Below, in pieces: positions 1 through 5,877 of a stretch of 6,219 bases of DNA. Where the stretch lies: positions 1-6,219 of the forward strand of contig JAGBSA010000226.1 of assembly GCA_017632095.1 (NCBI GenBank), read 5' to 3'. The stretch's first letter is position 1. Each line of letters begins with the position of its first letter. Below the pieces are notes generated by a model. It saw nothing but the letters and a program-made list of their open reading frames with translations, ran no database searches and was not told where the DNA came from. The position numbers were made by a program, and so were the translations under genes. Origin of the DNA: Bacteroidales bacterium (GTDB lineage Bacteria > Bacteroidota > Bacteroidia > Bacteroidales > P3).

Positions 1-42
1 ATTGGTGATTTCACTTGCTGCCAATGTAACAACTTCTGGTGC
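1..42 (-). repeat. 98-aa FN3-like tandem repeat, start of unit 3 (cut by window edge)
   Basis: Residues 1803-1816 (A-P-E-V-V-T-L-A-A-S-E-I-T-N) repeat the first 14 residues of unit 2 with one change, His to Asn at the last visible position. Bases 4-42 match 298-336 closely. At least three units therefore exist; how many more lie beyond the edge is unknown. Confidence 0.85.
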
Positions 43-3000
43 TACGATTACTACCGGTGCTGCGGTTGTGGTGAAGCTCATTGCTTCGCCTTCTACTGTA
101 CCTGTGGCAGTAGTTGCAAAGGCTTTGAATGTGTATTCGGTTTCTGCTGTCAAAGCTGTAAGGGTTGCTGTTATGTTAGCTCCTGTTGCTGCTACGGTTG
201 TCCAATCTGCTGCTGCGGTTGCTTTGTACATGAATCCTTGTGCTGTGATTTCTTCGCTGCCTGCTGTGATTGTTCCGTTCAATACTGCACTTTCGTGTGT
301 GATTTCACTTGCTGCCAATGTAACAACTTCTGGTGCTACGATTACTACCGGTGCTGCGGTTGTAGTAAAGCTCATTGCTGTTCCTTCTACTGTACCTGTG
401 GCAGTAGTAGCGAATGCCTTGAATGTGTATTCAGTTTCTGCAGTCAAAGCTGTAAGGGTTGATGTAATGTTAGTTCCTGTAGCCGCTACTGTTGTCCAGT
501 CTGCTGCTGCAGTTGCTTTGTACATGAATCCTTGAGCTGTGATTGTCTCACTACCAGCTGTTATTGTACCGTTCAATACTGCACTTTCGTGTGTTACTTC
601 GGTTGCTGCCAATGTGGTTGCTACAGGTGCTATCACTTCAGGTTCTTCATCAAGAGTTGAGAATGCAATTTCTTCCCATTCTGATGTTTGAGTTCCACAT
701 ACAGATCTTACTTCTACAATATAGGTAGTTCCCGTCATCAACCCTGTGTATTGATATGAGTTTGTAGAAGTTGTTTCTATCACACCCACATTCAATCTTA
801 CTTCGTAGCTATCTGCAGTTCCTTCCCAAGCAATGGTTGCAGTGCTTGTTGTAAGGTTGTTTACTGTCAATGCTGTCGGAGGTTCACATGGTTCAGGTTC
901 TTCTGCTTCTGTGCAGTCTTCGCAATCGTATAGTTCAAATGCATCGATAGCTGCTCCGTTTGCATAGTGTCCTATCAACAAGAATGAGATTTGATATGTC
1001 TCTGAAGGGTTAGGCAATACTATTGAATCCAATTCCCATGTAGAATGAGGTGTGTTAAGTGTTAGTATGTCTGTCCATTCTGCAGTCGGTTCAGCTTTGT
1101 ATTGTACTTTGATTTCCTCACAAGAAGAGCTGTAAGGTGGTTGCAAGTGTGCAAACTTAATTGTAGGGTTTGACAATGAACTTAGGTCAAACATAGGACT
1201 TGTCAATCTTGCTTGTCCTGAAGTATATGACACTCCTATAATCTTTTCTCCTTCATAAGGCGTAACTCCATTGAGATTAGAACGAACACCCCAGTTATTA
1301 TAACCTGATAACAATTCAGCTTCCCAACACATAGGTGGATTTGTTTCAAAACCTTCAAGGTATGGGAACGCATCTACTGAAGAACATAATGTTGCAACTG
1401 ATATTGTATTGCTTTGTCCTGATTGAGAGTCTTCACAATTTGCCACTACATACATTGAGTATGAAGTAGATGGTATCAATCCCGAGATTGTTGCAGGATT
1501 TGTATTCACTACTTCTGAAGTATATGCTGTATCTTCTGCCGTTTTGTAATATACAGTCCATTCTGTTGCTGTTCCGTTTTCTTGCCAACCTAATGTTATT
1601 TCATCTGCTGTGATTCCGGTTGCAGACAAGTTTGTAGGAGTTACACAGCTCAAACCGATAATTGAAATATTGTCAATTGCTGCAGGTGGATTAACTCCCG
1701 AGCCGCTGTCATTCTTCCAATAGAATACGATTTGTTTTGTAGTATTGGCAACACCAATAAGACTTAATGAAGCGTGAGTCCATTCCGTTACACCTGCAGT
1801 TTTATCTAACAATGTTGTTACTCCTGTACCGGTAGGTTCTCCGTTTGTTGGTATATTAACATCGCTATCACACAAGAAGACTTTCAAAAAGTCGTAAACA
1901 GAGCTTCCTCCATAAGTTTCTCCATTCACTTTATAGTCGAATGATAATACGTATTCGTTAGCTTCTCCGAATATAACAGGCATAATTGCATTTGCGTATG
2001 ATGTTGATGAATTATTGTAAGCATTTGATACGCCTTCGTCATTAGAAATATACAATGATGTAGTCATCTCATCTGAACCCTCTTCTGATATTACCCCTGT
2101 TGCAGTTCCTATATGCCACTTATTAGTATGTTCATTTCTGAAATCAAAGCTTGCAGGGTTATTTTCCAAGTCTTCAAATGTTTGATAGTATGGGAATTCT
2201 GTGATTGGTGTTGCGATTGTTCTGAATGAAACTATGTCTGTTCTTGATACATTATCATCTGTACCACAATTGGTCATAACATAAACCTCATACGCTGTGG
2301 TAGCTGTCAATCCTGTTAATGTAATTGTTTGAGCTGTTGCAGGCAAAACTATATAATCTTCGTCGTTTTCTGCTTTATAATAAACAGTCCATGCGTTATG
2401 TGATTCATCTGTATCTGTCCAAGAAATTGTTGCTTGAGTGTCTGTAATTTCTGATACAACCACACTATTGGCTACAGGAGATGGACAAGTAGGTATAGGC
2501 ATTACCTTGAAATCATCAAGATTCCAAGATTCACCTTGATTTGATTCTGCCGGTACAAAACGCAATGCTATTCTGCCTTCTGTTTCTGTCATTGTGTTAA
2601 AATCAAACGGTCCTACCAAGAATGAACCTGAACGTTGGAATCCAACCGGTGTTACTTGTTGTAAAGGAACAAATGTGTAAGGATCTGTTACGTCTGTGAT
2701 AATACCTACTTCCATAACACCTGCTGTTGCAGAATCGGAAGCTGTTGTGTTTGCATAGAACTCAAATCTCAATGTATTTACAGGTCTTGAGAATATAGGC
2801 AATGCCAACAAACCGTTTCCTTTGAACTCAATTGTTCTTGAACCGGAGTGTGCAGCAGGAGCATATCCTTCATGATAAATACGAGGGAAAACACCGTTGT
2901 TTTGAGTTGTTGTAACAACTGCATCATAACACATGAATATTTGCTCTGCTTCTGTTGAAGTTGTTGCGGCTTCAAAATTTTCAAACCATACATCGTCTGT

Positions 3001-5448
3001 GATTGCTCCACAGTTGGTTGTAAAGCTCATCGGTGTTGTCGGAGAAGAGATTTCATCTCCACAAACAGCGTTTATTATGAATGTATAAGGAGTTGCCGGC
3101 TCTAAATCGGTCAATTCGATAGATATATCTCCTGTATTTTCTGTTATTGCTTCGCTTGGATTAGACGTTTTGTAGTATGTAACATTGTAACTATCTGCTG
3201 TACCTTCCCAAGATATTGTTGCAGTGCTTTCTGTTCTTTCATTTACTGCAACGTTTGTCGGAGCCATACAATTTGTTGCACGGATTACAATGTTATCTAT
3301 TGCCGCAGGTGGATTATATTGTGTTGTACCATCATTTTTCCAATACAATATAACATTTTTAACTGTTCCAATAAATTCAGCAGGGAAAGTAACTGTTTGA
3401 TGTGTCCAGTTGTTTACATTCACTGTTTGTGGCATAACAACTATTCCACTTGCGTAGTTTGCAAGCGGCAAAGAGGCATCAAGTGCATATATTTGGAAAT
3501 AATCCCAGAATGAAGATCCCTTTTCTCCTTTGGTTTTCAAATCAAACTCAAGTATATACTCTGCTTGTTCTGAGAAATCAACTATAATAGACGCTAATGC
3601 AATTGATGTAGTACCTGTATAGCTGTTTGATACTCCATTATCTCCTGATATGTATAATGAAGAACCGCTGTCTTCACCTTCTGCCAAATATGCAGTAGCT
3701 GTGCCTATGTTCCAAGTGTTGGTACCTTGTAGCTGTGTAAATGTAATACCTCCCAAGTTGTCAGGATCTTCAAAGTTTTGCATATATGGCAATTCTACAG
3801 CCATTGCAGTAGTTGTAAATTCTATTGTATCGGTTCTATCTGTAATATCGCCTGTTCCGCAATCTGTTACAACGAATGCTTGATATGTTGTCTCAGCATC
3901 AAGTCCTTCCAAAACAGTTACTGTATCTGAGGCATTGTGTGTTGTCCAATCCTCTGCTTCGTCTTCGTTAAGCGGTTTAACTCGATAATACACTATCCAA
4001 GAATCATGTGTAGGATCTGTATCTTCCCAATAAAGTGTTGCTGTTTCTGCAGAAGGAGCAACCTCTACGCTGTTTCTAATCGGTCCTGGACATTCCGGCA
4101 ATAATGATACTTCAAATTTTCTGATATAAACAGAGGTATAATCGGAAGCAACTGACTTAACAGCCATGTAATATGTAAGATCTTCGTCCAACTCCAAGGT
4201 GTTGAATGTTACAAATCCTGATATCCAGTCTTGAGTTGCTGTTGAAGAAAATGTCTGAACAGGAATGAATGTGTTAGTGTCTGACAAGTCTGAAACAAGT
4301 CCTACGGTTATATGGTCTGTTCCATAATATGCAAGACTTCTCATTTCTAAATAGACTCTCAAATTCTCAACAGATTCTTCGAATGGTGCAGTTATTGCCA
4401 TCATTTCTGTACCTTGACCGAATTTTGCATACTGCCACTCTGATGAAGTTTCGATCATCGGTCCTACATAGTCGCCCCAAGAATTGTAGCTCTCACGCAT
4501 GATTGTCCAACAATCCAATCCGTTTGAGAAAGTCTCTACATAAGGCAAAGAAATTATGACATCGTTACAAGCAGTTTTGAAGTTCTTAGACATATAAGAG
4601 CTTTCATTACCGTCTGCACAAACTGCCTTAATTCTGACTGAGTATTTTGTCATAGGACTTAAGTCTGTGAGAGTAACAAATGGAGAATCTGCAGTACCTA
4701 TCACAACATTCTCGCTGGTCCAACTTTCATCTTGCAATTTCAATTCGTAAGTATATGAAACAGCTGTTCCTTCCCAAGTGATGTCAGCTGTGTTCATTTG
4801 TATATTCGAAACTTCCATGTTGGCAATAGGAGCACAAAAGTCTCCTGTAACAGGAAGAATCGTAAATTTAACATTTGGTCTGTATTGGTTATTTCTTGCT
4901 TGGCTTGTAGTATGATCCACCGGACCATAGTCTTTTGCTTTATTCCAGCCTTTATTCTGAATAGTTTGATCATACTTCAAATAAGCGGGACATCCTCCAT
5001 TTCCAGAGCAACCAATACCGTCGCATATAACCAAAAGGTTTCCTGCACCTGAATATAGAAAATCGCTATCGAACAAGAAATTATTCCAACTATCTGGAAC
5101 AATTGGCACATTTGTGTGATCATAAACCAATGTTGCTCCTTCCAATAGGTCGTTTAACACTATTGAAGTCGGGATTTCTTCATCCGATACTTCTTTCAAC
5201 CAAATCTTTAAGGCTCTGTTAGAACCCTCAGACACACTCTGGGTCTCGAAAGACAAAGAAGAGATTGTTACTCCTCCCTGAGGCATCTCGTCAGATGTGT
5301 AAAGATAAGCACTACTATGGTAACCGAAGAAACCTGGTATCGCCAACTTATTCTCACTTTGCGTACCTGTGCCTATGGTTATTACCTCTTGTGCCTTTAC
5401 ACCTGATAGCATTACTGCCATCATCAAAAACAAAAATAGTTTTTTCAT
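1..5448 (-). CDS. Giant secreted multi-domain FN3 / choice-of-anchor J-like surface protein (3' end missing)
   Basis: One open frame of 1816 codons begins at ATG 5446-5448 and reaches base 1 without a stop; codon-by-codon translation of every row showed no frameshift. The start is fixed by a signal peptide (MKKLFLFLMMAVMLSGVKA). Domains in order by residue: signal 1-19; N-terminal beta-rich domain 20-196; FN3 205-296; J-like 297-452; FN3 453-548; J-like 549-726; FN3 727-816; J-like 817-987; FN3 988-1082; J-like 1083-1267; FN3 1268-1356; J-like 1357-1508; Cys/Glu/Pro hinge 1509-1520; FN3 1521-1600; 98-aa FN3-like tandem repeats from 1607. FN3 modules show the W-E-G-T-A-D-S-Y and L-x-P-x-T-x-Y type strands; J-like modules open with P-Y-x-x-x-F-E and close with x-D-N-I or x-D-D-F. 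No catalytic motif is visible. Such proteins in Bacteroidota are usually exported and often carry a type IX sorting tail, which would lie beyond the left edge. An adhesin or scaffold role is inference; no specific ligand can be named. Confidence 0.93.
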   Translation of the reverse strand, partial: MKKLFLFLMMAVMLSGVKAQEVITIGTGTQSENKLAIPGFFGYHSSAYLYTSDEMPQGGVTISSLSFETQSVSEGSNRALKIWLKEVSDEEIPTSIVLNDLLEGATLVYDHTNVPIVPDSWNNFLFDSDFLYSGAGNLLVICDGIGCSGNGGCPAYLKYDQTIQNKGWNKAKDYGPVDHTTSQARNNQYRPNVKFTILPVTGDFCAPIANMEVSNIQMNTADITWEGTAVSYTYELKLQDESWTSENVVIGTADSPFVTLTDLSPMTKYSVRIKAVCADGNESSYMSKNFKTACNDVIISLPYVETFSNGLDCWTIMRESYNSWGDYVGPMIETSSEWQYAKFGQGTEMMAITAPFEESVENLRVYLEMRSLAYYGTDHITVGLVSDLSDTNTFIPVQTFSSTATQDWISGFVTFNTLELDEDLTYYMAVKSVASDYTSVYIRKFEVSLLPECPGPIRNSVEVAPSAETATLYWEDTDPTHDSWIVYYRVKPLNEDEAEDWTTHNASDTVTVLEGLDAETTYQAFVVTDCGTGDITDRTDTIEFTTTAMAVELPYMQNFEDPDNLGGITFTQLQGTNTWNIGTATAYLAEGEDSGSSLYISGDNGVSNSYTGTTSIALASIIVDFSEQAEYILEFDLKTKGEKGSSFWDYFQIYALDASLPLANYASGIVVMPQTVNVNNWTHQTVTFPAEFIGTVKNVILYWKNDGTTQYNPPAAIDNIVIRATNCMAPTNVAVNERTESTATISWEGTADSYNVTYYKTSNPSEAITENTGDISIELTDLEPATPYTFIINAVCGDEISSPTTPMSFTTNCGAITDDVWFENFEAATTSTEAEQIFMCYDAVVTTTQNNGVFPRIYHEGYAPAAHSGSRTIEFKGNGLLALPIFSRPVNTLRFEFYANTTASDSATAGVMEVGIITDVTDPYTFVPLQQVTPVGFQRSGSFLVGPFDFNTMTETEGRIALRFVPAESNQGESWNLDDFKVMPIPTCPSPVANSVVVSEITDTQATISWTDTDESHNAWTVYYKAENDEDYIVLPATAQTITLTGLTATTAYEVYVMTNCGTDDNVSRTDIVSFRTIATPITEFPYYQTFEDLENNPASFDFRNEHTNKWHIGTATGVISEEGSDEMTTSLYISNDEGVSNAYNNSSTSYANAIMPVIFGEANEYVLSFDYKVNGETYGGSSVYDFLKVFLCDSDVNIPTNGEPTGTGVTTLLDKTAGVTEWTHASLSLIGVANTTKQIVFYWKNDSGSGVNPPAAIDNISIIGLSCVTPTNLSATGITADEITLGWQENGTATEWTVYYKTAEDTAYTSEVVNTNPATISGLIPSTSYSMYVVANCEDSQSGQSNTISVATLCSSVDAFPYLEGFETNPPMCWEAELLSGYNNWGVRSNLNGVTPYEGEKIIGVSYTSGQARLTSPMFDLSSLSNPTIKFAHLQPPYSSSCEEIKVQYKAEPTAEWTDILTLNTPHSTWELDSIVLPNPSETYQISFLLIGHYANGAAIDAFELYDCEDCTEAEEPEPCEPPTALTVNNLTTSTATIAWEGTADSYEVRLNVGVIETTSTNSYQYTGLMTGTTYIVEVRSVCGTQTSEWEEIAFSTLDEEPEVIAPVATTLAATEVTHESAVLNGTITAGSETITAQGFMYKATAAADWTTVAATGTNITSTLTALTAETEYTFKAFATTATGTVEGTAMSFTTTAAPVVIVAPEVVTLAASEITHESAVLNGTITAGSEEITAQGFMYKATAAADWTTVAATGANITATLTALTAETEYTFKAFATTATGTVEGEAMSFTTTAAPVVIVAPEVVTLAASEITN
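43..336 (-). repeat. 98-aa FN3-like tandem repeat, unit 2 (residues 1705-1802)
   Basis: This unit is the same length as unit 1 and joins it without a gap. Residue changes are mostly conservative and cluster at the start of the unit (A-P-E-V-V-T in place of A-P-V-A-T-T), with single changes such as Thr to Glu and Ser to Ala. The joining linker A-A-P-V-V-I-V is the same in both units. Confidence 0.9.
337..630 (-). repeat. 98-aa FN3-like tandem repeat, unit 1 (residues 1607-1704)
   Basis: The unit is exactly 294 bp. Its landmarks are T-H-E-S-A-V-L-N-G-T-I, Q-G-F-M-Y-K-A-T, A-D-W-T-T-V-A-A-T-G, L-T-A-L-T-A-E-T-E-Y-T-F-K-A and A-M-S-F-T-T-T-A. This is the cysteine-free FN3-like form common in Bacteroidota surface proteins. 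Compared with unit 2, I count by hand 39 base differences of 294 (about 87% identity) and 9 residue differences of 98 (about 91% identity). Confidence 0.9.
649..888 (-). other. Sixth cysteine-type FN3 module (residues 1521-1600)
   Basis: The module starts C-E-P-P-T-A-L-T-V and contains A-T-I-A-W-E-G-T-A-D-S-Y-E-V, nearly the same as A-T-I-S-W-E-G-T-A-D-S-Y-N-V in the third FN3 (around residue 750). It ends V-C-G-T-Q-T-S-E-W with Cys1584. It is followed by an acidic linker (L-D-E-E-P-E-V-I) that leads into the tandem repeats, so it is the last of the cysteine-paired modules in view. Confidence 0.75.
889..1647 (-). repeat. Shortened third cassette: FN3 - J-like module - acidic Cys/Pro hinge (residues 1268-1520)
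   Basis: The FN3 module at 1268-1356 starts C-V-T-P-T-N-L and ends with Cys1355, as FN3a modules do. The following J-like module (1357-1508) opens F-P-Y-L-E-G-F-E-T and has C-W at 1374-1375, matching type A. Its middle differs from the earlier type A modules (A-R-L-T-S-P-M-F-D-L, I-K-F-A-H-L, W-E-L-D-S-I) and it ends G-A-A-I-D-A-F-E-L-Y-D. No FN3b or type B module follows. Instead there is a Glu/Pro hinge with Cys1509 and Cys1512, then another FN3. It is therefore read as a half cassette that has diverged. Confidence 0.7.
1648..3270 (-). repeat. Super-repeat cassette 2: FN3a - J type A - FN3b - J type B (residues 727-1267)
   Basis: The module order of cassette 1 is repeated. FN3a (727-816) begins C-M-A-P-T-N and ends near Cys813. 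J type A (817-987) has C-Y at 840-841 and the matching D-P-Y-T-F-V-P-L-Q segment. FN3b (988-1082) begins C-P-S-P and has W-T-D-T-D-E-S-H-N-A-W. J type B (1083-1267) begins F-P-Y-Y-Q-T-F-E-D, contains W-H-I-G-T-A-T and S-L-Y-I-S-N-D, and ends N-P-P-A-A-I-D-N-I-S-I. The two type B modules are clearly closer to each other than to the type A modules. An extra Cys1193 has no equivalent in cassette 1. Confidence 0.8.
3271..4836 (-). repeat. Super-repeat cassette 1: FN3a - J type A - FN3b - J type B (residues 205-726)
   Basis: This four-module block starts at Cys205 (C-A-P) and ends just before Cys727. FN3a covers 205-296 and ends in an extra Cys294. J type A (297-452) opens with L-P-Y-V-E-T-F, has a C-W pair at 313-314, and contains a T-x-T-F-I-P-V-Q segment. 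FN3b (453-548) begins C-P-G-P and carries W-E-D-T-D-P-T-H-D-S-W. J type B (549-726) begins L-P-Y-M-Q-N-F-E-D, contains W-N-I-G-T-A-T and S-L-Y-I-S-G-D, and ends N-P-P-A-A-I-D-N-I-V-I. The whole order recurs in the next cassette, which marks a duplicated block rather than a simple FN3 array. Confidence 0.8.
4861..5391 (-). other. N-terminal beta-rich domain of the giant surface protein
   Basis: Residues 20-196 come before the first FN3 module and do not resemble the later modules. The segment starts I-T-I-G-T-G-T, has a hydrophobic aromatic stretch (G-F-F-G-Y-H-S-S-A-Y-L-Y-T), then alternating strands such as I-S-S-L-S-F and A-L-K-I-W-L. It ends in a Cys- and Gly-rich loop (Cys142, Cys147, Cys153) followed by Q-Y-R-P-N-V-K-F-T-I. 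Similar N-terminal segments precede FN3 arrays in other large Bacteroidota secreted proteins. I know no assigned function, and the domain call rests on resemblance only. Confidence 0.6.
5392..5448 (-). other. Sec signal peptide of the giant surface protein
   Basis: Residues 1-19 have a two-lysine n-region (MKK), a hydrophobic core rich in Leu, Phe and Met, and a small-residue exit V-K-A before Gln20, a good signal peptidase I site. There is no lipobox Cys at the +1 position, so a lipoprotein is unlikely. This feature supports export to the periplasm and beyond, and it confirms the chosen start codon. Confidence 0.9.
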
Positions 5449-5471
5449 AGGTTAAATTATTAAATTAATAT
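5449..5471 (-). other. 23-bp A+T-rich gap between the HIT gene and the surface-protein gene
   Basis: The gap contains two adjacent copies of TAATTTAA and almost no G or C. No stem-loop terminator can be formed in it and there is no Shine-Dalgarno sequence before the ATG, as is common in Bacteroidota. Read-through from the greA-HIT transcript is therefore plausible. A promoter inside the end of the HIT gene cannot be excluded. Confidence 0.6.
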
Positions 5472-5873
5472 TTATTGATTTTCAAACTTTGAAGCTATCA
5501 ATTCAGATGTTTGTTTCATTTCATCAGAACTTAGCTTTAATTTTTCCTTTGCAAAATTCAAATCGCCCACTTCTTGCAATGGTACAAGGTGAATGTGTGC
5601 GTGTCTTACGTCTAAGCCGATTACTGCCATTCCTACTTTCTCGCAAGGTATTGCCTCTTGGATTGCTTTTGCTACCTTTTTGGAAAAGATGTGCATTTGT
5701 GCCAATAGTTCATCTTCTATATCGAAAATATAGTCTACCTCTTGTTTCGGCACAACCAATGTATGTCCTTTTGCCAATGGTGCAATATCTAAGAAAGCGT
5801 AAAACTTATCATCTTCAGCTATTTTGTAAGATGGAATTTCGCCATTTATTATCTTGGTGAATATAGATGCCAT
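5472..5873 (-). CDS. HIT family protein (Hint-like nucleotide hydrolase/transferase)
   Basis: This is a complete 133-aa protein, close to the usual length of bacterial Hint-type HIT proteins. It starts M-A-S-I-F-T-K-I-I-N-G-E-I-P, the standard N-terminus of the family. The strand and helix F-Y-A-F-L-D-I-A-P (24-32) and K-G-H-T-L-V-V-P-K (35-43) build the nucleotide pocket. The active-site motif His-Ala-His-Ile-His-Leu-Val lies at 91-97, with His93 expected to be the nucleophile by analogy with Hint proteins. The family hydrolyses nucleoside phosphoramidates or related nucleotide conjugates in the cytoplasm; the physiological substrate here is unknown. The ATG lies one base after the greA stop, which points to translational coupling and a shared transcript. 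The tail after the motif (101-133) is charged and probably helical. All the motif histidines are present, so the enzyme looks active. Confidence 0.95.
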   Translation of the reverse strand: MASIFTKIINGEIPSYKIAEDDKFYAFLDIAPLAKGHTLVVPKQEVDYIFDIEDELLAQMHIFSKKVAKAIQEAIPCEKVGMAVIGLDVRHAHIHLVPLQEVGDLNFAKEKLKLSSDEMKQTSELIASKFENQ

Positions 5874-5877
5874 ATTA
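5871..5877 (-). promoter_or_regulatory. greA stop / HIT start junction (TAA-T-ATG)
   Basis: The greA stop codon and the HIT start codon are separated by a single base. The purine run GAGAGA in the last greA codons lies a few bases upstream and could help ribosome loading. This spacing usually means that a terminating ribosome restarts on the downstream gene, which also supports the HIT start chosen here. Confidence 0.7.

Noticed and set aside
2..535. A 177-codon open frame on the plus strand, rich in Val, Ala and Ser, that itself looks repetitive.
   Set aside because: It is the antisense image of the 98-aa tandem repeats. It starts at a TTG at the window edge, and the minus strand holds a clear FN3-like reading in a continuous 1816-codon frame.
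1..630. A CRISPR array or intergenic satellite as the explanation for the left-edge repeats.
   Set aside because: The period is 294 bp, in frame, with no spacers, and codes for an FN3-like domain with mostly silent differences between units.
2778..3011. A 77-codon open frame on the minus strand in another phase, Gln- and Leu-rich.
   Set aside because: It overlaps the main frame across the third FN3 / J-like junction, where the main frame has conserved module sequence; it is a phase shadow.
5446..5490. A possible Bacteroidota promoter (TTTG then TAATTTAA) at the end of the HIT gene.
   Set aside because: The spacing from TTTG to the two TAATTTAA copies is about 15 or 23 bases rather than about 19-21, the final G of the -7 box is missing, and the start of transcription would fall almost on the ATG.
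5489..5860. A 123-codon open frame on the plus strand.
   Set aside because: It lies wholly inside the HIT gene on the other strand, whose H-A-H-I-H motif and full length make it the real gene; the plus-strand product has no recognisable motif.
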